This document shows, piece by piece, positions 55,622 to 64,000 of a stretch of DNA of 64,000 nt; the stretch's first letter is position 1; the number at the start of each line of letters is the position of its first letter. Source of the stretch: Glaciecola nitratireducens FR1064 (GTDB lineage Bacteria > Pseudomonadota > Gammaproteobacteria > Enterobacterales > Alteromonadaceae). Under the pieces are notes generated by a model that was not told where the DNA came from, made no database searches, and worked only from the letters and a program-made list of their open reading frames with translations. Position numbers and translations under genes: made by a program. Location of the stretch: contig NC_016041.1 of assembly GCF_000226565.1 (NCBI RefSeq), forward strand, positions 3,906,001 to 3,970,000. The letters are read 5' to 3'.

Positions 55622-57958
55622 ATGATCATCGAGAAAATTGCTTCCGAGTTAAACGCGTCGCCAAAACAAATTCAAGCCGCTGTGGCTCTACTAGACGAGG
55701 GGTCTACCGTACCTTTTATTGCTCGTTACCGCAAAGAGGCAACGCAAGGGCTAGACGACACTCAACTACGTAACTTAGAACAACGTTTGGGTTATTTGCG
55801 TGAGTTAGAAGCACGTCGCAAAGTCATTCTTAAATCGATTGACGAACAAGGCAAGCTAGAAGACGGATTAAAAGCAAAATTGCTTGCAGCAGACAACAAA
55901 ACCACGCTTGAAGATTTATATTTACCGTATAAACCACGCAGACGTACTAAAGGCCAAATAGCCATTGAAGCTGGTTTAGAGCCGCTCGCAGATGAACTGT
56001 ACACGAATTCAGATGCACAACCGGAAACACTAGCAGAGCAGTATATTAACGCCGAGAATAATATTACTGACGCCAAAGCAGCACTGGATGGCGCCAAATT
56101 TATTTTAATGGAGCGTTTTTCGGAAAATGCCGATTTACTGCAAAGCGTTCGTCAATATCTCATTCGCAACGCGCATGTGAAGAGTGTTGTGGCTCCGGGC
56201 AAAGAAACAGAAGGTCAAAAATATAAAGACTATTTTGACTACACAGAGAAATACGCAAAAATTCCATCACACCGCGCACTCGCCATGTTTAGAGGCCGTA
56301 ATGAAGGCATTCTGCAAATAAATATTGATGCCGACCCTCAGCAAGAAGAAGGCACTCGTCGCTCGCATGGCGAAGACTTGATAGAACAATCGTTAAATTT
56401 ACGTCTGACCGACTCTGCACGCGATAAGTGGCTTAGCTCAGTCGTTCAGTGGACGTGGAAAATCAAAATTCTTTTGCACATGGAAACAGAACTGTTTGGC
56501 ACTTTACGTGAACAGGCTGAAACGGAAGCAATAAGCGTATTTGCGAAAAACCTCAACGATTTATTAATGGCGGCTCCAGCAGGTCCAAAGGTCACAATGG
56601 GACTAGATCCCGGCATTCGTACAGGTGTGAAACTTGCTATTGTTGATGCAACGGGCAAAGTCATATACACCACAACCTTCTTCCCACACGCGCCACAAAA
56701 TCAGTGGGATAAGTCTAAGCGCACTTTAGCTATGTTATGCAAGCAGCATAAAGTGGATTTAATCAGCATAGGCAACGGCACGGGCTCACGTGAAACGGAT
56801 AAATTGGTTGGCGAAATGATGAAAGCCGAACCAGAATTGAACGTGCAGCGCATCGTAATCAGTGAAGCTGGCGCATCCGTTTACTCAGCGTCTGAGCTTG
56901 CCTCTAACGAATTACCTGGCATGGATGTGTCATTGCGCGGCGCTGTTTCCATTGCTCGTCGGCTGCAGGACCCATTGGCAGAGCTTGTGAAAATTGAGCC
57001 AAAAGCGATTGGTGTAGGCCAATATCAACATGACGTTAGCCAGAGTCAGCTAGGAAAATCCTTGGACACGGTCATTGAAGATTGTGTAAACGCTGTAGGC
57101 GTTGACCTCAACACAGCAAGCCCAGCATTATTGTCACACGTGTCTGGTTTGAACAAAACCCTAGCAAACAATATTGTTATGTTTCGCGATACCAACGGTG
57201 CGTTTGTTGATCGAAAAGCGCTGAAAAAGGTTGAACGATTAGGGCCTAAAGCATATGAGCAAGCTGCTGGTTTCCTTAGGGTAATGAATGGCAAGAATGC
57301 ACTAGATGCATCATCAGTTCACCCTGAGGCTTACCCAGTTGTTGATATTATTGCATCCAAAGCCAATGTTGCGGTGAATGATATCGTAGGCAACACAGAG
57401 CTTTTAAAGCAGCTTAATCCTGAAGACTTTGTGACTGCCGAATTTGGCTTACCAACGCTTAAAGACATCTTAAAAGAACTGGATAAACCAGGACGTGACC
57501 CACGCCCAGAGTTTAAAACAGCCAGCTTTAAAGAGGGCGTTGAGACCATGAAGGACCTCAAGGAAGGAATGATCTTAGAAGGTGTTGTTAGTAACGTAGC
57601 AAATTTTGGTGCCTTCGTGGATATCGGTGTGCATCAAGATGGACTAGTTCATATTTCATCAATGACAAACACTTTCATTAGTGACCCTCGTGAAGTAGTG
57701 AAAACCGGCGACGTAGTAAAAGTAAAAGTGATGGAAGTGGATGTCGCGCGTAAACGTATTTCGTTATCAATGCGCATGGACGACACGCCTTCGCCATCAA
57801 GTAATGCAGCGAAAGGAAAGCCGGAGCGTTCGTCTAAACCCAAATCGCAAAGTAATACCGCTGCGCCAAGAGGCCAAAAGCCTGCAGCCAAGCAAAGTTT
57901 TGGAAACGCGATAATGGGCAATGCGTTTGCTGACGCATTTAATAAAGCGAAAAAATAA
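55622..57958 (+). CDS. tex: Transcription accessory protein Tex
   Basis: 778 residues from the ATG at 55622 (an in-frame TTG two codons earlier is less likely). N-terminal helical domain ([14 protein letters not shown]), a YqgF-like RNase-H-fold domain ([13 protein letters not shown]), helix-hairpin-helix repeats and a C-terminal S1 RNA-binding domain ([17 protein letters not shown]) are present. A basic Ser/Lys/Pro tail follows. Tex binds nucleic acid and affects transcription. The YiiX-like gene starts 3 bases after its stop. Confidence 0.95.
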   Translation: MIIEKIASELNASPKQIQAAVALLDEGSTVPFIARYRKEATQGLDDTQLRNLEQRLGYLRELEARRKVILKSIDEQGKLEDGLKAKLLAADNKTTLEDLYLPYKPRRRTKGQIAIEAGLEPLADELYTNSDAQPETLAEQYINAENNITDAKAALDGAKFILMERFSENADLLQSVRQYLIRNAHVKSVVAPGKETEGQKYKDYFDYTEKYAKIPSHRALAMFRGRNEGILQINIDADPQQEEGTRRSHGEDLIEQSLNLRLTDSARDKWLSSVVQWTWKIKILLHMETELFGTLREQAETEAISVFAKNLNDLLMAAPAGPKVTMGLDPGIRTGVKLAIVDATGKVIYTTTFFPHAPQNQWDKSKRTLAMLCKQHKVDLISIGNGTGSRETDKLVGEMMKAEPELNVQRIVISEAGASVYSASELASNELPGMDVSLRGAVSIARRLQDPLAELVKIEPKAIGVGQYQHDVSQSQLGKSLDTVIEDCVNAVGVDLNTASPALLSHVSGLNKTLANNIVMFRDTNGAFVDRKALKKVERLGPKAYEQAAGFLRVMNGKNALDASSVHPEAYPVVDIIASKANVAVNDIVGNTELLKQLNPEDFVTAEFGLPTLKDILKELDKPGRDPRPEFKTASFKEGVETMKDLKEGMILEGVVSNVANFGAFVDIGVHQDGLVHISSMTNTFISDPREVVKTGDVVKVKVMEVDVARKRISLSMRMDDTPSPSSNAAKGKPERSSKPKSQSNTAAPRGQKPAAKQSFGNAIMGNAFADAFNKAKK

Positions 57959-57960
57959 GC

Positions 57961-58803
57961 ATGGGCGCAGTGATGTCCTATATCGGCGATGGCTTAGCTA
58001 GGTTTCTGTCTAAGCCCACTGCGTATTACAAAACGTTTTCAGTTTTCAGCCAAGACCAGCTACAAGCTAATCTTCGCCCTGGCGATCTATTGTTAGTTGA
58101 GGGTGATAGTCGCATTAGCTCAGCCATAAAGTACCTCACGCAGTCGACATGGTCGCATGTGTGTATTTATATTGGTGAGCAGCCTGGCTTGCAGCCGATT
58201 TTAGAAGCCGATTTGATTGAAGGCGTAATCACCGTACCTTTAAACAAATATGATGGATTTAACCTACGTATTTGTCGTCCAGTTGGTCTCACAAAAGAAG
58301 ATACGGTCAAGCTTTTGAGTTTTCTTATTGAACGTTTAGGACATCAATACGACACCAAAAACATCTTCGATTTAATGCGTTATTTACTACCAACGCCTCC
58401 TATTCCTCAGCGTTTTCGCCGCAGAATGCTGGCCTTCGGCAGTGGTGACCCAACAAAAGCGATTTGTTCGACATTAATCGCACAAGCATTTCAGTCAATT
58501 CGTTATCCTATCTTACCTATGCAAAAGGACGAATATGATGCGCTGATGCAGACCAATCCTGCTGCGGACACTGGCTTGAGTGCTGAAAGTTGCGTTATTA
58601 AGCAGGAGAATGATGCAGAAAAACCTCTTGTAACGAATCAAGCAAAGAGTGTTCACTTAAGCGACGAACTGCTGCTTGCCAAACGCCATTTCAGTCATTT
58701 TACGCCAAGAGATTTTGATTTATCCCCTTACTTTGAAGTGATTAAACCCACTTTGACCAGTGGATTCGACTATCGAGCCATACAGTGGTCTGAAAGCGAA
58801 TAG
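57961..58803 (+). CDS. YiiX/YebB-like permuted papain-fold protein
   Basis: 280 residues. LRPGDLLLVEGDSRISSAI and TWSHVCIYIG hold the catalytic His region, and KAICSTLIAQAF holds the Cys, the permuted order of the YiiX family within the NlpC/P60 superfamily. There is no signal peptide; some relatives act as lipid-linked cysteine hydrolases. The C-terminal 70 residues have no recognised domain. It follows tex almost directly and is probably co-transcribed. Confidence 0.8.
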   Translation: MGAVMSYIGDGLARFLSKPTAYYKTFSVFSQDQLQANLRPGDLLLVEGDSRISSAIKYLTQSTWSHVCIYIGEQPGLQPILEADLIEGVITVPLNKYDGFNLRICRPVGLTKEDTVKLLSFLIERLGHQYDTKNIFDLMRYLLPTPPIPQRFRRRMLAFGSGDPTKAICSTLIAQAFQSIRYPILPMQKDEYDALMQTNPAADTGLSAESCVIKQENDAEKPLVTNQAKSVHLSDELLLAKRHFSHFTPRDFDLSPYFEVIKPTLTSGFDYRAIQWSESE

Positions 58804-58890
58804 TGTACTTACGTACTTTGCTTTTTATGCATACCACAAATTGGCTCTTACCTGCCGTTCACTTAGTTTAAAATGCTGATACCCCCTAGG

Positions 58891-58915
58891 TCATTCCTGC
58901 GCAGGCAGGAACCTC
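58891..58915. repeat. Short palindromic repeat (REP-like)
   Basis: TTCCTGC and GCAGGAA form a 7-bp stem around a 4-base loop within TCATTCCTGCGCAGG. This type of sequence, with ATTCC..GGAAT ends, is scattered in many bacterial genomes. No terminator T-run follows. It lies between the YiiX-like gene and the JmjC gene, which converge here. Confidence 0.5.
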
Positions 58916-59008
58916 CCACTATCTGCGGTAAATTCAAAAATAGTGCTCATTTTTTAACTCTCCTGTGGGTTTAGGAGCTTACTGCATGCGCAGTAAAGAC
59001 GGAGGGCG

Positions 59009-60190
59009 TTAATCTGCCAACTTTAAAAAACCGCTGCTAAGAAGTCGACTCACCAGCGCAACTTGAACATCAAGACCTAAGCCTCCAGGAATATCTGATA
59101 CAAGGAAACGCGGTGTATTGATAATAAACCTTAGACTCTCTTCCGCCCCTTTATGCACTAAAATGTGCTCACCCGGTTGACAAAAATCAACAGTATCAGT
59201 CGTCGCAATCATCTCTACCATGGCATGTGGGCTGTGTTCTATTATCGTATTTGCTTGCAATGGCGACGTTATAATCGTGGGCTTAAGTTTTGGCAACTCT
59301 GCAATCATATGCGCTTGTCTTCGCTTTAGTGCATCCTCAATAAAGTCATCGGATTGACTCTGGGCTAAAAGTTGCTTTAAGCCTTGGCGAATTTGCTGAT
59401 GGATCGTAGCGTGTTTATCATCGTTAATAATATCGTCGGCTCGTTGACCAATATTTTGCCGAAGTCCTATATCTAAATCAGATAAGTGGTCAAGCACGGC
59501 GTTCATGCCTTCGCGCACGGTAACGGGTACAAAACCAATCGATAGGTGAATTGATTCGCTTGTAGATTTTACGGTGTGCGCCGTGCCTCTGGGTAAATAA
59601 ATAAAGTCGCCAGGCGCCACGTCTACCGTTTGGTAATCGTTGAACGGTGGCGCGCCCTCTCCCGTATTTTTCCATTTATTAGGGTAAGTAGTAGGAGTAT
59701 TTGAAATGTACCACTGCTTCGTCCCGACTAATTGAATCACAATCACATCAACTTCGTCATAATGCACAGGTGCTGCATTAGTTGGCGCGCTCCAAAAAAC
59801 GACGACCCCAACAGGATTGCCAATTTGCTTCTCAAGTGCGCGAGTAAACTCGCTCAGAGGGGGTGATAGTTCTGTAACATCAGGAAACCGAACGGTATAT
59901 CCTAATTCATGATATTGCTTAATTAAAGCCAAAAATTCGTCTTCATTTTCAACATTTCGGGCCTTGGGAGGGGGAGAATTAGGCGCATGCGAATGACAAG
60001 TTAACTCCGGTGCATATTTAGCATAACCTGCTAAAAGTGCTGCTTTCGGATCCCTTCCACCTATAGCAACCCGTGCTTTTGCTCCTTCGCCTCTTTGTAT
60101 TAATATTTTTTTTGACAAAATGTGACTGAAAAATTCATCGTAAGACGTCGGGCTTAGTATGTGTTTGATAGATTCTTTAGGGTCTAACAT
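59009..60190 (-). CDS. JmjC/cupin-type 2-oxoglutarate-dependent oxygenase
   Basis: 393 residues. The iron ligands are visible as His143-x-Asp145 (HYDEVDV) and His205 (GTAHTV) in a double-stranded beta-helix core (GDFIYLPRG). It resembles the Cupin_4 group that includes the ribosomal oxygenase YcfD/RoxA, or JmjC peptide hydroxylases. A basic N-terminal segment and a C-terminal winged-helix-like region (from about 290) frame the core. The substrate is unknown. Confidence 0.8.
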   Translation of the reverse strand: MLDPKESIKHILSPTSYDEFFSHILSKKILIQRGEGAKARVAIGGRDPKAALLAGYAKYAPELTCHSHAPNSPPPKARNVENEDEFLALIKQYHELGYTVRFPDVTELSPPLSEFTRALEKQIGNPVGVVVFWSAPTNAAPVHYDEVDVIVIQLVGTKQWYISNTPTTYPNKWKNTGEGAPPFNDYQTVDVAPGDFIYLPRGTAHTVKSTSESIHLSIGFVPVTVREGMNAVLDHLSDLDIGLRQNIGQRADDIINDDKHATIHQQIRQGLKQLLAQSQSDDFIEDALKRRQAHMIAELPKLKPTIITSPLQANTIIEHSPHAMVEMIATTDTVDFCQPGEHILVHKGAEESLRFIINTPRFLVSDIPGGLGLDVQVALVSRLLSSGFLKLAD

Positions 60191-60450
60191 GTTGAAAGTG
60201 CTTCTTTACTTCAATGTTAGAAAAAGGATAAACGAAATTAGACCTTTACTCAAACACTCTACTAAATGTGAACAAACTCTAACGCTATTAGAGAAATATT
60301 AATACTCCATAGCAACTCCTGCTCAAGCAAGAGCCTTGAAAACCTGCTCTCTTATGAATTTTTTCGATGATTACAATCGATTTCTTTCAATTTGATTATA
60401 AGGAAAAGCCCCCATAACTCAGTTAAGCAAAATTTCAAACCGAGAAAATC

Positions 60451-61032
60451 ATGAAACTTTTATCATCTTATTCACTTACAGCCTCAATGTCAGTTTTGAT
60501 ATGTGGATTATTAACAATACAAATTGCTCAAGCGGCAAACCAAAATACTGAAGCACGGAAACAATCAATAGCAGCGGATGTACTGATAGGAGAAGACGAT
60601 GTATCAGGCCTTAGGTTGTCTTACCGTCCGCTTACTCATCAAGTAAAAAATATCCCTTATTTCGATACTTTAGACGTATATTGGGAGTTGAGCATCAACT
60701 TTTGGGAATACGGTGATAACAATCAACATCAGACAAATTATGTATTAGCGCTCAGCCCCGTAGTCAGCAAAGTATTCTATCAAGTGGCCGACAAGTATCC
60801 ATTACGATGGGAGTTTGGGATCGGAGTGTCGCTCGTAGATGACACCAGATTTGCTGGTAAGGATATCGGTTCCCACTACCAGTTTGAGGATCGGCTCGGT
60901 TTATCATTATCCTTCGGTGAAGATTTGCGACAAATGGCGTCAATCAGATATATGCATTACAGCAATGGTGGCTTAAACAGTAAAAATCCCGGTATGGATT
61001 TCTTAAATATGGCGTATAGCTACCAGTTTTAA
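60451..61032 (+). CDS. PagL-like lipid A 3-O-deacylase (acyloxyacyl hydrolase)
   Basis: 193 residues with a signal peptide (about 1-28, cut near AQA) and an outer-membrane beta-barrel pattern ending in Phe. The C-terminal HYSNGG motif has His169 and Ser171, the catalytic pair of PagL. The third residue, Glu140 in Pseudomonas PagL (14 residues after the His), is Asp183 here (GMDF). Removal of a lipid A acyl chain is the known role; the Asp may alter activity. Confidence 0.85.
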   Translation: MKLLSSYSLTASMSVLICGLLTIQIAQAANQNTEARKQSIAADVLIGEDDVSGLRLSYRPLTHQVKNIPYFDTLDVYWELSINFWEYGDNNQHQTNYVLALSPVVSKVFYQVADKYPLRWEFGIGVSLVDDTRFAGKDIGSHYQFEDRLGLSLSFGEDLRQMASIRYMHYSNGGLNSKNPGMDFLNMAYSYQF

Positions 61033-61116
61033 CAAGTACTTATAATGTAAGCATAGGCGCTATTTGAATCAACGACCTATTGATGCCTACTGATTAACTC
61101 ATACATTAGAGAGAGC

Positions 61117-62322
61117 ATGAAACAAACAGTCGAAGTCACGCAAGCAGGCCGATCGCAACCACTCAGTAATTCATTAGTAACAGTTATCGCGCTATGTTGC
61201 GGCTTAATTGTTGCTAATATTTACTACGCACAGCCGATTATAGAATTGTTAGCGCCCGATGTGGGGCTAAGCACTCACAGCGCGAGCCTCATCGTATCGT
61301 TAACGCAAATAGGTTATGCCTTAGGACTGTTTTTTTTAGTTCCCTTGGCCGATTTAATCGAAAACAAGCGACTAATGTTGCTCACCTTGTTAATTTCGTT
61401 TTTGAGTCTTATAGCCATCGCACTGGCAGACTCCCCAAGTGTCTTGCTGATTTTATGCTTAACGGTAGGAATCAGTTCGGTGTCTGTTCAGATACTGATC
61501 CCGCTAGCGGCACATTTATCCTCCGATGCAAAACGCGGGCAAGTTCTCGGCAATATTATGGCCGGATTGTTGTTAGGCATTTTGCTCGCCAGACCCATTT
61601 CGAGCTTGATAGCTGATCACTTTGGTTGGCGTGCGGTGTTTTATTTTGCTGCTGGGTGTATGGTTTTTATTGCAGCGGTTATTTATTTTGCAATTCCGAT
61701 TAGGCAACCAAGCCATAAAACCAGTTACTTTGCGTTACTGAAGTCCTTGAAGCAGCTTATCGTTAGTCAAGCAGTATTGCGTCAGCGTGCTTTTTATCAA
61801 GCGCTCATGTTTGCTTCTTTTAGCCTATTTTGGACCAGCGTCCCTGTTGTACTTGCTAGAGAGTATGGATTATCACAAACTGAAATCGCCGTGTTTGCAT
61901 TAGTAGGTGCCGCAGGTGCGATAGCTGCTCCCATCGCTGGCCGCTTAGCCGATATGGGATACACTCATCAAGTATCCCTCGTCGCAAAAGTAATGGCTGT
62001 AGTGTGTTTTTTACCGACCTTGTATGAACTGCCGCATGGAGTAATTGTATTGGCATTAACTGGCGTATTAATCGATTTTGCCGTCCAGGCAAATATGGTG
62101 CTAGGTCAGCGTGCTGTATATGAACTTGTCCCAGAGAGTAGAGCTCGCTTAAATGCTATTTACATGACCAGTATATTTTTGGGAGGTGCGCTTGGCTCTC
62201 TTATCGCTAGCCCGCTATACGAATCTGGCGGATGGAGCAGCGTAGCGATAGTCGCAGCAATCATGCCGTTAATATCGCTGATCGCGTTTGGTATTAATGC
62301 TAGAAAAAGTAAAGTAGCGTGA
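61117..62322 (+). CDS. MFS transporter, DHA1/YnfM-like
   Basis: 401 residues with about 12 membrane spans. Motifs include NIYYAQPI in span 1, LADLIENKR in loop 2-3 and GWRAVFYFAAG in the middle. The group includes YnfM and NepI-like exporters; the substrate is unknown. It follows the PagL-like gene after 84 bases, with GAGAG before the ATG. Confidence 0.85.
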   Translation: MKQTVEVTQAGRSQPLSNSLVTVIALCCGLIVANIYYAQPIIELLAPDVGLSTHSASLIVSLTQIGYALGLFFLVPLADLIENKRLMLLTLLISFLSLIAIALADSPSVLLILCLTVGISSVSVQILIPLAAHLSSDAKRGQVLGNIMAGLLLGILLARPISSLIADHFGWRAVFYFAAGCMVFIAAVIYFAIPIRQPSHKTSYFALLKSLKQLIVSQAVLRQRAFYQALMFASFSLFWTSVPVVLAREYGLSQTEIAVFALVGAAGAIAAPIAGRLADMGYTHQVSLVAKVMAVVCFLPTLYELPHGVIVLALTGVLIDFAVQANMVLGQRAVYELVPESRARLNAIYMTSIFLGGALGSLIASPLYESGGWSSVAIVAAIMPLISLIAFGINARKSKVA

Positions 62323-62387
62323 CTTGAGTTCTGCGAGAGCAAGTTGTTAAACATCGTTTTTTGATACTATCTGATCAGAGCACTTGA

Positions 62388-62870
62388 TTAAATGTCTTGA
62401 TTGCAAAGAATCTCTGCCTTTTCTCCTGTGAAGGAATCGTACAGCGCTCTGTGGGCTGTATATGAAAGAGCATCCTTTCTGCTTGTATACTGAGCGATCC
62501 AGTCTAACAACATTGCTAAATTCTCATCTTGAGCTTCTTTTGATTCATATTTATGTGGTTCCCATGGCCGCTTGCTGGCATTCTCCATACAAAGTTTAGC
62601 CGGCAGATTCATAAATATAGCTTTGTTTGCAAACGGTTTTACTAACTCTAATAGGTCCGAATAACAGCCTTCCACGACCCATTCATCCGTTTCTCGGATA
62701 AAAGTTTGAATTTTATGGTGTGCGTCCTCTAGGGAGCTTCGCTCAGGGGGACTTGTGGGAAGCCAAGCTAAAACGTCCAAATCAAGATGAGCAAGGCCTT
62801 GGTCGCGAAGTTTTGCAGCTAACGTAGACTTACCTGAGCCTGAATTTCCAAAAATGATGACTTTTCTCAC
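62388..62870 (-). CDS. P-loop NTPase, adenylate-kinase/shikimate-kinase-like
   Basis: 160 residues from the GTG at 62868-62870, chosen because MRKVIIFG follows and GAGAGG lies just upstream; a GTG 27 bases earlier is possible. Walker A is GNSGSGKST, followed by HLDLD and a VVEGCYSD strand. Similar small proteins are annotated as topology-modulation or adenylate kinase-like. The phosphate acceptor is not known. Confidence 0.75.
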   Translation of the reverse strand: MRKVIIFGNSGSGKSTLAAKLRDQGLAHLDLDVLAWLPTSPPERSSLEDAHHKIQTFIRETDEWVVEGCYSDLLELVKPFANKAIFMNLPAKLCMENASKRPWEPHKYESKEAQDENLAMLLDWIAQYTSRKDALSYTAHRALYDSFTGEKAEILCNQDI

Positions 62871-62984
62871 AGAGCCTCTCAATCTTAAATTAAACACCGC
62901 AGATTTTTCAGGTATGTGATCTGAAAGCGCAATAAATCTAGGGTAAGCCTCTATCTTACTTCAAAAATCTAACTGCGTTGAAAG

Positions 62985-64000
62985 TTAAGCATAATTCACA
63001 ATAGTATACTGTTTAGTTTTTTGTTTCTTGGTAAGGTACATAAGTCCATCGGCGCGTGTAATTAAACTATCAATATCTGCAGCTTTGTTTGGTGCCAAGA
63101 TGACAACACCAACGCTCGCTCCAACTTTTACTGATAGCTCGACATCAATGACAACTTCGCCTGAGATAGCTTCGATAAGGCGCTCTACTTGGTTTTTTAT
63201 TTCATTTGCATCAATTAGCGCACTCTCAAGTAATTCAGGATCAGATAGTTCTGCATCATCTACCAAGTCGCCTAAATTGAAACTCATTCCTAATAAAAAC
63301 TCATCGCCACCCCAGCGTATGTTAACCGCACTAGCATCAATATTAGACGCTATAATTCGCTGGCTAACTTGCTTTAAAACCACGTCACCCACATCATGCC
63401 CATAAGTATCATTTACAGGTTTAAACTTATCCAAGTCGATCATCATCAAGGCGAACACTGTCTGACTATTACCCAGTGTTTCTTCGGTTTGTCGGCCTAA
63501 CTTTTGACTCAAACGTTCCAGTCCAGCCCGACGACTTAGCAGCCCGGTAAGGGAATCATGATCCGCTTCATAACGCGCTTTTTCTTCGCGCTTTTTGCGA
63601 TGCGTAATATCGTAAATGATGACTTCCACTAGCTGTTCTGAATCTTCACGAGACTCAGTACGAACGTCTTTAATACTCGAAAATATACAGTGTAAAAAGC
63701 GCGTCTCTATACCAACTGTTAATTCAACATCAAGGTCAGTTTGAGACACACCCGTTGCGGTAAATAAGAGTTTGATTTGATCTTGAATGACGCCTGGCGA
63801 ATCAAATAGCGCAGGGAAGTCTTGCCCATCAAGCTCCTTTCCAAACAATTGACTCAGTGCAGGGTTTGCGATGTTAATTTTTCCATCCGCTGTAAGCAAA
63901 CCTATACCCGCAGTAGCTTGTTCGAACAGCAATCGAAAACGCCGTTGTAACTCTTCGGTACTTTCGCGTAATTGCCTTTCAGATAAAAACTGCTGTTTTA
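62985..64000 (-). CDS. PAS-GGDEF diguanylate cyclase (N-terminus beyond window)
   Basis: The frame stays open to the right edge, upstream of the Leu/Val-rich coiled coil (EELQRRFRLLFEQATAG). A PAS domain at about 63700-63930 leads into a GGDEF domain with the WGGDEFLLG motif. The RxxD inhibition site five residues upstream of GGDEF is not present. The active site looks intact, so c-di-GMP synthesis is likely. Sensor domains upstream are outside the window. Confidence 0.88.
   Translation of the reverse strand, partial: KQQFLSERQLRESTEELQRRFRLLFEQATAGIGLLTADGKINIANPALSQLFGKELDGQDFPALFDSPGVIQDQIKLLFTATGVSQTDLDVELTVGIETRFLHCIFSSIKDVRTESREDSEQLVEVIIYDITHRKKREEKARYEADHDSLTGLLSRRAGLERLSQKLGRQTEETLGNSQTVFALMMIDLDKFKPVNDTYGHDVGDVVLKQVSQRIIASNIDASAVNIRWGGDEFLLGMSFNLGDLVDDAELSDPELLESALIDANEIKNQVERLIEAISGEVVIDVELSVKVGASVGVVILAPNKAADIDSLITRADGLMYLTKKQKTKQYTIVNYA

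Noticed and set aside
1-64000. CRISPR arrays, tRNA or rRNA genes, intact insertion sequences and prophage genes
   Set aside because: None were seen; no spaced direct repeats of CRISPR type, no tRNA-like TPsiC segments and no intact transposase or phage structural genes.

Overview
The window (AT-leaning, no rRNA or tRNA genes seen) looks like chromosomal DNA from a marine gammaproteobacterium of the Alteromonadales, probably an Alteromonadaceae member related to Glaciecola/Paraglaciecola. This rests on the gene content (yheSTU/yheV, slyX-fkpA, opgGH, greB-tex, MshA-type pilin, TonB receptor) and is an inference, not a measured placement.

Region 1-9.8 kb is metal and redox related. It holds two tandem PepSY membrane proteins (one fused to an NqrF-like ferredoxin domain and running off the left edge), the decayed 3' end of a second RND pump, a DUF1232 gene, and a cusCBA copper/silver efflux operon. 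The operon is led by a small Met/Cys/His-rich protein and a MerR-type promoter with a 19-bp spacer. Region 9.9-17.1 kb holds an SDR oxidoreductase, a non-coding stretch with 15-bp tandem repeats, the osmoregulated glucan genes opgGH, a YceI protein and a patatin. At 17.2-18.9 kb a three-domain protein joins an RsbQ-type hydrolase, a PAS domain and a diguanylate cyclase. Region 19-29.9 kb is a mostly conserved housekeeping block: MFS exporter, yheU-yheT-yheS, yheV, a solute-binding protein, a REP-like palindrome, a spermidine-synthase-like protein, a rhomboid protease, a thioesterase, slyX, a WD40 lipoprotein and fkpA.

From 31 to 35 kb there is a stand-alone MshA-like pilin, then a protein matching only the N-terminal half of malate synthase G, divergent from a RamB/PrpR-type regulator. 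From 35.4 to 49 kb lies what I consider the most interesting system: a sigma-54 signalling and envelope-stress island. It has two MscS channels, DUF1328, a small lipoprotein, an entericidin-like lipoprotein, DUF2254 and DUF2177. It also has a five-gene two-component operon: a sigma-54 activator, an orphan DHp protein, a CHASE3 kinase, a lone receiver, and a hybrid kinase split by a frameshift. It ends with gdhA, a hemerythrin and a small two-span membrane protein. Three near-identical sigma-54 promoters (TGGCAY-N5-TCGCAT) precede the DUF1328 gene, the activator gene itself and, 14 kb away, a BON-domain gene, which suggests one self-activating regulon.

The right end holds a TonB receptor divergent from an amidohydrolase lipoprotein, the BON protein, divergent greB and tex, a YiiX-like papain-fold protein, a JmjC/cupin oxygenase, a PagL-like lipid A deacylase with Asp in place of the usual catalytic Glu, an MFS transporter, a P-loop kinase and a PAS-GGDEF protein running off the right edge. 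TTG start codons with good ribosome sites recur across the window.
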